From assembly GCA_008933995.1 (NCBI GenBank), contig WARS01000043.1, positions 4,849,501-4,913,500 of the forward strand: 64,000 nt of DNA, written 5' to 3'. The position numbers were made by a program, and so were the translations under genes. Below are positions 12,401 to 25,700 of the stretch, piece by piece. The DNA is from Datnioides undecimradiatus. Lineage: Eukaryota; Chordata; Actinopteri; Lobotiformes; Datnioididae. Under the pieces are notes generated by a model, which was given only the letters and a program-made list of their open reading frames with translations, had not been told where the DNA came from and did no database searches. Position 1 is the stretch's first letter. Every line of letters begins with the position of its first letter.

Positions 12401-12760
12401 CGGCAGTTTGAAAGTTTGTTTGGTTCTTCTCTTTTAACCGTCAACTCTCCACCAGGCATCATCGCGTCACTTCACAAGCTAAGTATTTGCTTTTTGCTAA
12501 CATGCTAGTAACAAGTTGATTTATTGTCTCTGTTCCGCTGCTTTTCTGCTTTATTCTATTAATTAATGTTGCTGCTGTTGGTTTTATACTTATAACCATT
12601 CAGCAAATTATGTGCATTGCATTTGCTTTGCTGCTTATGGTTTTAAATTATTATTATTTATTGTTATTTTTCATTATTATTATTGGCTTTTTATGATCCT
12701 GATGCACATGATAGTGAAAGGCTGGTTCTCATGTTTGATGTGTTGTTGACTCTGTAACCA
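9484..12760. other. Gene-poor stretch downstream of lman2
   Basis: No supported gene. The sequence is AT-rich with T-runs (9661-9668 and 9931-9940), and has an AATAAA at 10931-10936 that could serve a very long lman2 3' UTR. A small GC-rich patch with a GC-box-like ccccgccc lies near 12210-12250; it has no attached coding exon that I can see. Confidence 0.4.
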
Positions 12761-13271
12761 GAGGCCTGTACTGTGAGGGAGGTTCAACACACCCAGGATT
12801 ATCTTTTTCATTATGTGGCTTCACTAAGCACAATAAATGTACTGACATGATGGTCGCATAATGGTGGATAATAATTTGTTAAGTCACCCTCATCTAAGTT
12901 TGAGCACATTCACATTAAAGGGGCTGGAATCAACACCAGATGTCCAGCCACAAAAATGATCAGATGCTGAAACTGCACATATTTCTGAGGAAAAACAATC
13001 AATAATTTGCAGTGAATTTAAGGGAGCTAAACATCTAAACCAGGCTAAAAGCAACACAGCTGCTGCAGCCAAATTAAGGAAGGAAAGCTGGCAAAATCAT
13101 CAGTCTTAAATAGTCTATATAAATGCACCTACATTAAGGTATGCATAGTGTGACGTGTGCAACATCAGTTACCATGGTGATGTGCCCCTGTAAGAGGTGA
13201 ACCACTTGTAGTTCAGGGTTAAACCTGAAGTTACCTTGCGTACCTTAAGTACTGCTTTGGATTAGAGGCCT
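12761..13271. mobile_element. Possible MITE remnant (aggcctgtact-type ends)
   Basis: The left end reads aggcctgtact and the right end reads agtactgc...agaggcc, imperfectly inverted. The interior contains gttaccatggtgatg and agggttaaacctgaagtt, which recall a widespread fish MITE family whose ends begin AGGCCTGTACTACGAAG. The ends are degraded, so the call is tentative and from memory. Confidence 0.4.
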
Positions 13272-15656
13272 TGGTTGTCTGGTTGATTTCATGTACATGA
13301 ATATAAGTGTTGTCTCATAGATATGTGTGTAGCTGTAGTATTGCCTTCATATGAAACTGAAAATAATAGGGCTATTTGTCAGCTTTATTTGTAAATCTCT
13401 ATTGATTGCATGTGGACTGCTGATCCCCGGCTCTAAGTGGTGGGTTTATTGTGAGTTTTATGTGCTTAACTTAATATTTGCCTGCTGTATTGCTGATGTG
13501 CCCTAGCCTGTTTCTGTGTATCAAGCGGATTGCTGGGATTAGATTTATCATCCCTCTTCACTAGATCTTCTATTCATTGTGGAGAGGGTATTTCTTGATT
13601 TGTATTCATCAGTTCCACAGTGGCTCAGTGAAAATCAGATAAAGGGACAGTAATATCATGCAGGTATTAGCAACCTTGTGTACCAATGACACTGAAGCCA
13701 GCCAAGTAGCTGCACTGCTCTCTAGCAGGACCACTCTCAAACTTAAACCTAACTCAAGACAGAAAGTCTAGACATAAGCCAATCATCTGCTATATAACAA
13801 CCGAACCAGGAAACGTGCCTGGTCAGTTGTGTTTGGCATTTCAGACTCCTTATAATTTTGACTGATGTGGTGGCAGGAGGGAGCGGGTGCAGACAGACTC
13901 TGAAGGAGTAATAATCTGCCCACGTCACCCAAGTTTAGTTGACTGAAACAGAGCGTAACGAGTCGACTGTTCTGTCTGATATCAGCTCTGGGGGGATGAG
14001 GTGGCATGGTCATGTTGCAGTGCTCTGAATTGAGATGTAAAAGAAGCTAGTGTTGAAGAGCTTTGTGCAGAAGAAGTAAAAGTATAACCCGTGGGGGAAA
14101 CGTGATTTTAACTTTGTTTTGGGCGAAAGTCACTCAGATTTGACTGATTCTATACATGCAGGTTTTATTTCTGGCTCTCTTCCCTTTCATTTACATAGAG
14201 GTCTGGTACTGTTAGCCTTAAGTTACTGCTAAGACATTACCAGATAGCTGGCAAGTGGTGCAACATGCTGACATAAACTTTTTGATTCCACACTGGTGAT
14301 TTTGAGTGACTTGTCTTTAATTCTCCACTGTGAATTCTCATTTCAATGTTGTTTTAAAGTCTTATCATTTTTCAGTTTTATCATATCTGTCATGCCTGTT
14401 ATAGCCTTCCATGCTTGTAAAAAGGTAGGGCAAGCATCAGAGCAGGATCTGTATGCAAATTTAGGACAAACTGCATCCTGTATTGATCCAGTGAGAGACA
14501 GTGCATTTTGTTTTTCATTGTGGGATGATCAACAATATCCCCATGATTATTAGATTATGAATGTTGTATCTTTTTCACCACAAGGTGGTGCTATAGTATT
14601 GATTTTCACACTGTCAGACTAATGCAGTTATGTGTGTTTGTGTGAGTGCTTGTATATTTATCACACAGGGTGTTAAGACTTGATTTTATTGGTTAGGTTT
14701 GAATTAGGTGTAGGTTAGGTTTACTTTTTGGGTTGGGCATTTAGTTGTGAAGGTTGGGGTAAAGGGCTGGGTGGGGCATGCATCAGGGCAACAAGGATCC
14801 TCACTCGTATGTGTGCACAGGCGAGGGTGTGTGTATATGTGTGCATATGTTGTGCATATCATGTCACTGACATTCTTGATATAATACAGCATGTTGACAG
14901 TGAGGGTCAGTGGTATATGAGAGGTGGATTGAAGCTATTTATGTAAAATAACAAATTTAAAGTACAAGTGATTGATGATATCGTCCCATTATGACAGGAC
15001 ATATGATATCACACAATGTCCCACAAGCCAGAGAGGGTTGCAGTGGTTGTAATGAACAGAGGGCCAGTAATCCAGGGAGAGACTAAATGAACAGAGCTGA
15101 GAATGAGGCTGCAGACCCCTCAGCTCCTCATTCCTCTGCTGTCCATCTCTCTACATGAGGACGATGAGTTGTAAGCTTTGATTGTCACAGGAATAAAGGG
15201 TTTCCTGTCGAGATCTGTGCTGCAGTGAAGCGGTAACAAATTACAGACGCAGCCAGCAGATGTTGATTTTTACCTTGTTAATTATAGGAGAAACACACGG
15301 GGCTGAAAAATGATATAATTCTATGAAAACGTATCTGTCAGAGTGAATTAATTTAAAATGTCAGTTTATGTTCATCCTGGATTACCTCCGTTTCCTCTAA
15401 CGCTTCCTCGCTGCACACGCTGAAACACACACAGTCCAAAGATCCTCTGCTGACCCCTGAGGCTGAGTCCCACAGATCATACGAAAATCTGTCTTCTATC
15501 AGCGTCCCCATCACTTTCTACACGACAATGAAAGAGTATTGAAGCACTTCATTGAATTTTCATTACACAGTGCGGCTGCACAGTGTGGCAGTCCCACAGG
15601 CTCTGCACGCACACACTATCAATCCAGCCCACCATTCATTGACTGAATAGGTATTC

Positions 15657-15658
<2 letters not shown>
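13272..15658. other. Gene-free stretch
   Basis: No open reading frame above about 85 codons and no recognised domain. The only recognisable component is a probable dispersed repeat at 14650-14840. Confidence 0.4.
14650..14840. repeat. Dispersed repeat of the microsatellite-linked fish type
   Basis: A run of ggttaggt-like words (ggttaggtttgaattagg, gtaggttaggttt, aggttggggtaaagggctgg), then catgcatcagggcaac, caaggatcctcact and a TG-rich tail, recalls a short repeat often found beside TG microsatellites in fish. A relative may occur at 45340-45505. Assignment is from memory. Confidence 0.4.

Positions 15659-15724
<66 letters not shown>
15659..15724. repeat. (TG)n(AG)n compound microsatellite
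   Basis: Uninterrupted TG dinucleotides at 15659-15706 followed by AG dinucleotides to 15724. Confidence 0.98.
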
Positions 15725-15725
<1 letters not shown>

Positions 15726-15813
15726 CACGAGAGCAGCCGTTTAAACAGCCCACGGTTTATACTTCCATTTCCACACCTGGAAGCTGTGATTGACTGGAAA
15801 CCTGAGCGACAGA

Positions 15814-15862
15814 GTTTTCTAAGATGTGGGCCTCAGGGTCGATGGCCCACATCTTAGAAAAC
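15814..15862. repeat. Perfect 19-bp inverted repeat (hairpin)
   Basis: The left arm at 15814-15832 (gttttctaagatgtgggcc) is the exact reverse complement of 15844-15862, with an 11-nt loop. Flanking bases do not continue the pairing. The stem is shorter than a typical animal pre-microRNA, so a foldback or template-switch origin is more likely than a hairpin RNA gene. Confidence 0.95.
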
Positions 15863-18339
15863 CTTTCCACCTGGGACTGAATGACATGTTGGTCACAGCA
15901 CAGAGGGGAGACATGTTAGATTCAGGGCCTTTTTACACACATTACAAAAGATAATGTTTGTTTTATGAAAGAAAAATCGTGAAAGGGGGACAGATTGCAA
16001 GATTCAACCTCAGTATTGACCTCAGTTATTTTTTTTACTTAAAAAACCTTTTTGCCGCCAATTTTACAACATTATTATCCGTTTTCTTGAAAATATCAAT
16101 TGGTTTAATGCCAAGAAGCCGATTTAGTCGACTCTGTTGTCGATGGTCACTTGAACAAACCAACTAGTTAAAAAGACTTTGGACTTTCTGAACTGAAAAA
16201 AAAGCAACTTAAAAATAAATTGACAATGAAAATAAAATGAAGCCATAGCCATAAGTCATTTATTGTTTGTTGCTCATTAATTTCAGTCCAGTTTATTGAT
16301 TCGTGTCATCAAATTTGCACTGTTTGTTATTGTGTGCACACATTTTTAATTGTTCGTTTTCATTATCCAGAATTCTCAAGATATATTATTATTTGTAGGA
16401 ATTATTTTCAAGGAAACAGCAGCAATGTTGGCTGCAGATGCACAGAATGAATGCAAAACAATTATTGTGTTAATGTGAAGACAAGATACAATGCTTGACC
16501 TCAGCACTGAGGAGTCTGAGGAGGCAGTTACACATGACCTTCTGCATGCCATGTATTCAGCTTGTACTCTGTAATTCTTTGTAAAACTGAAAAACATATT
16601 CATCCTGTGTCCTTGGAGGAAAGGGAAAAATCCTGTCAGCATCAGTGCTTTGTTAGTAAAATGGTTTTGTAATTTAGTGGATGTCACCACGCAGAGCGAG
16701 GCACTGACAGAGCCGGGTGAGTGTCAATGTCTCTACACCTCCAATCTGGTGAAACTTTGGGGAGCACAGTGTAGTTTAACACAGTACATCTTAGGCAAAG
16801 ATTCAGTGGCAGGACTTAATGTTTCTCTGTGAGCTGGAGAAATTCAACAAGTCAAAACTCTTTGATGAAGCTCAGAAGGAGGGAGGTCACCCTGACAATA
16901 AGGTTGTTTTTCTGTGTTCCTGAGAAAAGGTACTGCGTTGCAGATCAGAGGCACTCATCTGTGCCTGAACTGGTAATGTGGGGGACATGTGTCAACCCAG
17001 CAGGTACACAATGAGACCTCCAGAAAAGATGAAATAACACAGCCTGCCGTTTCAGACTGAGACTGAAATGTTCACTGCACTCAACAATTCAACGTCCTGG
17101 GCAGAACTAACAACATATTGATCATTAAGTTATTCTTAAGGCCCTGTATAAAAACAGTAATCTTAAAGGTTAATTACATGTCAAACTGTCAGAGAGATGG
17201 CTCCAGTGAGATTTTAGTAGCAGTCTGTGTGACGGTAGTTTAGAGGCATCTTAGATTTTGTGACTAAAGTGTTGCAGTCTAACTAACTGACATGTTTTAT
17301 AATCCTCCTGTGCCTAAACAGTGAAAAACAGGAACAAATCAAACATGGTCCTTGCACAGTTGCGGTCAAATAAAGGACCACTGTTTTGGACAGACGGCCA
17401 GAGATTTCACTGTGCTTCTCTCAAGGTTTTCAGCTTTTGATTTGCACAGCCTCAAATCAAAATGTGCAGAGGGGCCAAAATGTGACACATGACAAAGATT
17501 AAATTCAGCAAACATCATTGGCTTCTCTGTACTCTCGCTGTTTGGGAGTGATGTGGTTTGGAAAGAATCTACACAAGAGAGTCTTCACTGTGTACTTGTT
17601 TTAAGATGTTAACCCTGGGTGATTGGATGGTTCACCACATCTCTCTGTGTGGGAGCTGTGGTAACCATTTTTTTAAACATGAGCTGATGAAGATCTGACT
17701 GGGTCCAGAATGGAGACCACTCAGCTTCTGAAGAACACTAAAGTGCTCAATCAACTGTTTTCCATGGCAGTATTAGATGTTAATATTTGTATGATGTATG
17801 TTCAGATCACTCACATCTTCTTCACTCATTCTGATGAAATATTAGAATATTAGAAATATAAGTTCAAGTCAAAGTGTCAGCTTTCTCAGTATCCCACAGC
17901 CCGTTCAATGCTGCTCGGTTGTTTATGGTGCTCCTTAGGTCAGTCCTTAAGTCATAAAGTCAGGAAATATCAGATGGTACTTACTGGGTGTTTGCCTTCA
18001 GGTGGTTGTCAGTCACAGGTAAATCCATCACATAAACTGCACCAAGGAAAACACTGCTGACTGGTGGGAAGGTGAAGGCATACACTTCACTTCTTGTTTG
18101 TAGCCTCGGCATGTTGTTAATCACAAGTCAGTTAAACAGAGGGTTTGTGATGTGTTGTGCATAGACATGGTCTTTCTGCTAGTTGTGGAACAGTTAATAC
18201 CTGCAATAAGAATTCAACCCAGGTCCATCAAACTTCTGGGACTTGACATTATTGGAAGGTTTTTCACTTAATGATGTCAAAGTCGTGCATATGCTCTTCT
18301 ATAAACATGCAACAATAAGGAATCATGGTGGAAGCAAGC
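15863..18339. other. Gene-free stretch
   Basis: Small open frames only (up to about 104 codons, near 16376-16690 on the minus strand), with no recognisable domain and no convincing splice-site pair. Confidence 0.4.
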
Positions 18340-18627
18340 CAAGGTTATCTATATAGCACCATTCAGATACAAAGCAGTTCAAAGTGCTTGACACAGACAT
18401 AGAAATGCATAAAAAATAAGAATCTGTTTATGTGTTTTAAAGGCACATAAACAAAATAAAGCCAATGGCCTTAATAGCTGCAGATTAAACAGACGTTATA
18501 TATCTCATTTATTTGAAAGCCACATTAAACTGATGTTTTAAGCCCTGATTTAAATGAGCTGACAGTTTTATAAGAGCTCAGGTGTAAGATAGGGAGCAGA
18601 TGGTGAGCAGAAAAACTAAAAGCTGCT
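18340..18627. repeat. Repeat-derived segment next to the LINE relic
   Basis: The wording ctatatagcaccattcagat and aagcagttcaaagtgcttga is typical of a repeat that often precedes LINE-derived sequence in fish. The segment agctgacagttttataagag continues the same family. It is probably part of one old insertion with the next feature. Confidence 0.45.
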
Positions 18628-18843
18628 TCATATTGTTTGGTTTTGATCCTGCAAAGTACCCCTGTCCCAGATGATAAGATGAGGGGTCCTGATGGTTAAT
18701 AAGTAAATCAAAGATGTATTCAGGCCATTTAGAGCTTTATATTCAAGTAATAGGATTTTAAAATCTCTCCTCTGACGCACAGGAATCCAGTGCAGTGATT
18801 TAAGGACTGTTATTTCTTTCTTGGCGTTGATGAGCACTAACAC
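18628..18843 (-). pseudogene. LINE reverse-transcriptase C-terminal relic
   Basis: The minus-strand translation contains HWIPVRQRRDFKILLLEYK followed by ALNGL. This matches the recurring motif HWLPVRxRIDFKILLLxYKALNGL found near the C-terminal end of the reverse transcriptase in L2/jockey-type non-LTR retrotransposons of fish. No YADD catalytic motif, endonuclease domain or upstream ORF is present, so it is a short dead fragment. Confidence 0.7.
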
Positions 18844-19744
18844 CAGGCTTTACTTCAAGATGACTGTAAAATGATAATTTCAAGTAAGGGTGGGCTTAAA
18901 TTCTAGAAATACCATGTATTCGACTTGCTACTGCTTCTCAACCAAGCAGCACGTCCGCTAAGAGGTTAAATATCAGATGTTGTGATGTTAGTGCCACACA
19001 GGCAAGCTTAGCAGATTTCACCCTTAGAAAATCTTAAAAACCTTGATGAAAATGAACGCTGCAGAAATAATCTCTCATTTCATCCATTTTAGATGATGAC
19101 AGACAGTCCGTCGCTACAGCTAGCACTCAGGCTACAGCCAGCTTATCTCACTCATCAACTCCCAGCCAGAGAAACCCCGTCACACTTGCTGCACACGGAG
19201 GAAAAATGAGCAAAGAAAGGAAAAGATAATAAAACATAGTTGTGAGGAAGCTGAAAACCTTCATAGGCCTCATTTATCACACAGAAAAATTAGTCACAAA
19301 CCACTAAATAATTAAGAATATACAGAGTCAGGCAAATAAGCAGAATCATAATTTGCACAGGTTTGAGTTATTTCTTAGTTTTCCCTCATGTTTCTGTCAC
19401 TACCGTCGCTGTGTGTCTGTCTCCCCCTTTAGTTATTTTCTCAGATTGTGCTCCATCAGCAGGTTGTTGTGTATCTAGAAAGCAGCAGGCCTGCAGAGTC
19501 TGACAGCAGATCTTCCTCCCACCCCTCCTTCATGCCGACGGCCCCTTTCCTGTGCTAAGATAAAGGCCGTTGCTGTTTGAAATCCACAGACCGCTGTATA
19601 ATTTCCACATCACCACGCTGTTATCAACCGTCACATCTCTGTCATATGACAATGAAGGCAACGTTCAGTGTGTCGTCGTCCCTGGCAGGAACACGAAGTT
19701 CCAAACATTCTTGCACTCATGCGGGTCACTTTCATCTTTTCTAC

Positions 19745-19772
19745 TGTGTGTGTGTGTGTGCGTGTGTGTGTA
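19745..19772. repeat. Interrupted (TG)n microsatellite
   Basis: TG dinucleotides with one CG interruption. Confidence 0.95.
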
Positions 19773-22700
19773 TTTACCCAGGGAAAGTTTACTGAGTCTC
19801 AGTCTCAATTTTGAGTTTACTTTGCTTTTTATTCATAGTTTGCTTCACAGACATTAATGCCTGTGAGCTGAACAATATAACACAGTCAATACAGAACACA
19901 AAGCAATACGCTGCCAACTTTCACCATCTATGAACTTGTGCTGTGTGTGTGTGTGTGTGTAGTTGTTATTGTTGTCATTGTGAGGATGAGGGAGAGAGGA
20001 AGACGCGCTGGTGGCATTTTAAGTCAGATTTAAAAGGTGTTTAATTAAAGCTCATCCATGGCTGCTCCCATTTTATCCCCTTCAGGTTCCTTCAGTTGAA
20101 GGATAAACTCACAGTGAGCAACTTATAATGTTTACAGCTATGTATATTACAATCATTACACAATAGAGGTTTAAATTAAAATGAATAATAAACTGACTTC
20201 TGTAATGCTGTAATTGCTCTAAGGCTTTCTGGCAAAACTCCAACACTTGACCGATCAGTTGTGTTGCTTCTGCCGCACATACTTTCTCTATTCTCTCTCC
20301 TTCTCTACAAGTTGCTGTTCATTTGGTTGTTTTTGTCTTGTTTGAGTAACAAACAAAGTCACTGGTAGAGATTGAGTTGATTTTAGTTTTCCAGTCGCAG
20401 CACAGTTGATGCCATTGCAGCGCAGACAGTAAAGGAGAGATGCACAGATATTTGCTGAGAACCTATGCATATGCACTTGATGATGAACTGTATGTCAAAC
20501 AGACCGCTGTCACAGTGATTCTCACTCTGTATGTTTGCCCCCTCATTGATGGAGATCCTTGAGCTCACAGTGTCTTGACTATCCTTTGCTATGCCAACAC
20601 CTGCTTCCCTTGTTCATCCTGTCTACCACTTCTTACTCATGCTTGTCAGCGTACGCTTTACATCTGGAACTTAAAGCTGTGACTGAGGCTGTGTGTGTCG
20701 ACAAACCTCGATGAATGTCAAAAAGTCAAATAACATGTCAGTAAACTTTGACACCCTCTCGCTTTTGAATTACATGTGAAGCAGCTGCGGCAGCTGAACT
20801 GCTGCTGGGCAACCAACAGAAACTCAAGTTCTAGTTTTCAGCTGTTGGAGTTGCAAGAGATAGTTAAGACATAAGGCTTTTTATTCATTGTAAGAAAACA
20901 CTCTTTAATCTGATTTGTTGTATTTCAGACTGCCAATGAAAGGTTAAAGGAAAATATATAAATACGTCTTTGGACTGTAATTGTTGCATTGCAGGATAGG
21001 CTAACCAGCTGTTAGCGTCGATCGGCTGTGCAGTGACAGGGGCCGTGACTGCCATAATTTGTGACAAGCGCTTCAGTCAAAATGGTTGATGCTCACAAGT
21101 GCAAATACCACACGACCATAACTTAACTTCCGTTCAGCCAGGAGGTTGGGGGATTTTTATTGCAGGTGCTGGGTTGTGATTTTTCTTCCGGGCGCATAGG
21201 TGGTTTATATTTTCCTTCCCCTGCTCCGGCAATATTTACAGCCCCAAAATTCAAATGGTGGTTCTGGCACTCGTTTCCGTTCTTTCATAATTTTAGTCTC
21301 ACGCGGGGTGACACCTAGTATTTTACAGGTGCTCTTTTTGCAGTGGATAAGGTATTTTTAGGGTCCAACTGTGTGAGGGTGGTATTGCAACTGCCCAGAT
21401 TGTTTTTCTAATTCTCTCATGTCACATGTCAGACAAAAATACTGCACCCTGAATCCTGTTTCTCTTAGATGCACAAAACTCAGTTGAGACATTATTTTGC
21501 AACACTGCCACAAGTGTGATGGGAGGGTTGATATGTGTGCATTCAAGGTGGACTGTTAAATCCAACAAAACAAGCTCACAGCGTGCAACCTTATCTGTGG
21601 TCACCACTGTTAAAAACAGGAATCTTGGTATAGGCTGAAACAGTTCTGTATCAGTTAGGCTATAACTATACTATCACATTATTAATAATATTAAATTATT
21701 TAACAAGCCTGCAGGGATCAAGGTCATGTGACCTCTTCAACTCCTGTAATTAGTCAACAATTAGGAAGCTAGATAAATGTTTTATAATATAGATATTTAC
21801 CCACCTCTCCCAGGAATATTAACCCTGTCCAGGCAGTGCTAAATGTTTGAATGTTTCAGTCGTTGCAAATTGAGTTTGTTAGTGTGTTGGCTGCTAAGAA
21901 GGAAATTATAAAGTCTCTCTCATCATGTAAAGTGATGTTTAGGTAGTGTATCTATAGCATGGTGAGCCGTCAGTGAGTAAACACTAAATAAGGCTGATAA
22001 TCCAAATTAAAATAGCGAAATTAGAAATAACCTAGATTCATGTTTTCCTTCCAGTATTGTCAGTAAGCCAGTCCCCCGTCCTCCCCCCAAAGTCAAGCTG
22101 TCATTCAGTGGGAAACATTGGATGATGTTGTTCATACAGCTAATGTTGTATTAATGGTGATTAATATGAGGGCGAGTCCATCCCTGCGGTTCCAGGTGAT
22201 AAACAACAAGCTGAAATGAGTTGGTCCTGATTCTGCATTAAGTCGCTTTGACAGGCGCTGTCGAGAAGCGAACGTCGGGTCGTGATCCGCATTTAAACTG
22301 TCGACATAACTCACCGGACTTTACCTTTTTATTGCGCTCACACTAATGGGAACCTGAGGAGATGGAAGAGGACGAGGCTGCGTTGGAGGGTTAATGTGTA
22401 TTTGAATTTCCACGAAGACCTGCAATTAGTTTTATTTTCACATTATTGATTTGCTCAAGGTTTTTACAACAGTTCAGACATTTTTGATACTTAGCAAATC
22501 ACACATTGCTAGTGAGGACATTCAATACTGACTATCATTAATGTTATCGATCTATAATATTCATTATAATATTTGTTATTTTAATCTAATATAGGCACTG
22601 CAGTTGTGCTATAGAGGTCAAAGACAGTGAAGGAAAAGTAAATGTTTCCAGTTTCTCAGATATTAATGTTTCCCTTAAAGCCACGAAACAGGAAGGGACT

Positions 22701-25700
22701 GGTGATCGCTTATTCTCAGAAACAGTTTATAAAAAAATAGAATAATAAAAGATTCACAATTCTGATCCCAAACATATCGAATCCCCTCTGAACTAATTAA
22801 CCAGTAACCAGCCAATAAATCTAAAGCAGCCCTTCCCCAGTGCACCACTCAAACAGTATCAGTCACAAGTATCATTACCATTCTTCTATTAACTTACTTA
22901 GTACTGTCAGCAGGTAACATTCAGCAATAGCAAAGAAATATATTCATTATTAAAGGCGGAAGAGACATAAAAGTAAAATAAGATCGGGGTTGTGTTTTTT
23001 ATAGTGACAGTCTTAAGTAACTTTCTAACTATTCTTTGTGTGAGCTGGTTAATTTAAAGCAATCCAGCTGTTCATGATTACTTTTTTGTGACCATACACA
23101 ACCAGAGAAAGATATTTTTATTCTTTGAAGATCCTCTGCCGAGGTTATGCAAATCTCCCAGTGTACGTGACTGTGGTGTGAGCCGAATATTAGTTTGGTT
23201 CATTGCTTTCTGATGCCACAGGAAAGATCTTTAATTTTATTGCAGTCCTTCAACAGATGGAGCAGAGTTCGTCAACAGCACCACATTATATATTTACTGT
23301 CGACGCTTATGTCCATTTTATTTATATATAGCAGTGACGGGGTGTAATGTAATCTGTTAGGTGTTTCAAATTGCCTCTTTTGTACAGTGTATATGTTTAG
23401 TTATGGTTATAAACAGGGAATCTCTAAAGTATGTGTGTGTGTGTGTGCGCGTGCATTTGTTGACCTGGACAGGCTTATTTTCACCTTTCAAGCTCATTTC
23501 ACTTGATTTGCTGTTTGAATAAGCATGTCAAGGTGTGAATATTGTCTTTACAAATAATCTTTGACACCATAATCTTAAACTTAGCAAGTTAAATATTTTC
23601 TCTGGCGGTCCATAAATTATCTGAGACAATAATCTCCTGACCTCACCGTGACTCACACCTCAGAAATCTATGTCCGTCTGCACTACAGCAGGTTTAAATG
23701 TGTAAAAAAAAGAAAAAAACCCAACTCCTTATGAGTATTTAATAAAATAAGATTTAATGAATTCCATTGTAATGTTTTTAATTATTAGTTAATATTCAGA
23801 TGCCTTTAAAACCACTGAAATCCATCACAGCGACAAAGGTAAAATGTATTTAAAGGTATTTTTCTTAAGTCTGATTCATCATTGAGTATATATAAAATAT
23901 CCAACATAAAATAGAACAACGTCTGAAATTAATATCAGAAAATATCAGTAAAATGCCTGGTTATAATTAACAAAATGGTCAGTTTGGATAAACAGATCCC
24001 ACCAATCAAACAGTGGCTGGTTAAAGACAAACAAAGCCGACCAATCACAGACCATCTGACTGATGAGCTGCTCAGGTTGCGACAGGCTGGCTGGTAACAA
24101 ATAAACCTGTTTCTCTTGACGTCACCTTCCTCACAGTCTCATTTTGTTGTCTTTGTCAGAGCTCAGGGTGTGAACAGTGGCTTGAAGCCATGTGATCCAG
24201 CACATTATTGGAATTATTCTGCGATGCTGTGTGTTTAGCATGTTTTATGCAGCTGTTTAATGTTGCCAGGTGTATTCGTTCAGTGTGGCAAACAGGATTT
24301 CTATATGGCTGTATTGCATTTGTATTTTTATACTGATGTAGTGAAGCACTTTGGCTAATCTAGCAAATCAGAGATAATCATGTCAGGGCATTTTATCCAT
24401 CAACAGACTCTCACTTGATTTTCCAGACAATTAACTCCCACAATATACTCTCTATTGATAATATCATTATCATCTAATATCATTACACTTTCATGGATTT
24501 TGTCTACCTGCCTCCTCTACCATGAGTTGTTGAGGCCTGTACATGCGTACCTTGAAACAGATAAAAACAAGGTAGGCCAAAGGAAACACAACCTCACATG
24601 GACACAAACCGACCTCAGCGTGAATAGAAAGAAAGAAAATCATAAAAACTGCAGATAAACTGGGCAGCAGCTGTGGAAAACACGCAGGGAGGAGTGCATG
24701 AGTGTCCAGGAAGGGAAATGCCTCATATTTAAACCGTGAAACAATTTCAAATGCATCTCCATGTGGAATTATGAGCTTGCTGATTTCGGCCAATCAGTGT
24801 AACTTTTCAAGCACTGGAACATGGTGAGAGGCTGCATCATCACACCAGGGTTCATCTGTTTTCACCATGGCAGAGACAAAGAGCTTTGATGCAGGGAAAG
24901 TGAGGGGCGTGGCAGTAAGTGGGGGGGCTGCTGAATGATTGAGTGTGAGCGTAATCCTCTAGCTACACCCCAAAGTGAGCGTGTGTGCCTTCAAAGAGGG
25001 GATAAATGTGTGTTCCTGCAGAGTGCAGATAGAGAGGTGAGGCGGATGAAGTGTTGAATGAAAAGTAATTAAAAAGTTTGTTTGGTCCTGAGGCCTGTAG
25101 AGTCTGTAGCTGGAAATGTAATAATTTGGTAATCATCATTTTGTACAAAGAGGACTTTTTGAGACTTAACAATAGTGCTATTGTAAGGAGAAATCCTGAA
25201 AATGTTTGTCTTCTGAAAATAATGCAGATTCTCTCGTCTTCCTCCTGCTTGAAGGCACAGGCCTTCTAACCTGAGACATTTCTGAAGTCTGTCTTCTTTG
25301 GAAGCTTGTGTCTCATCTGAAAAAAGAGAAATATAAAGATTGGGCCACCTTTTCAAGTCATATCTGTAAAGAGCTCCTCCAAAGGATAAAACATGATTGT
25401 TGTGCCCATTTTGTTAAAAAAAAAAAAAAGCCATTTTCAGCAGCTGAAAGCACGTGGGGAAGAATGAAATTGGTTTTCTGTGAGGGAAATTTTTATTTTT
25501 CATCTTCAGAGCACAGAGTGGAGACCACGTGTTTTGGGAGCACATGAGGGGGCTGGCTGACACTGCTGAAAACATCACTTGACCAGGGTGACCTGCACAG
25601 ACTGTGCACGCTTAGTTCACTGCTTTTGTCTGTTCTGGCGTGACGAGTGTCTGACGTTCAAGAAATAATCAACTTTCTGAAGTGTGCAGTCATCGCACAT

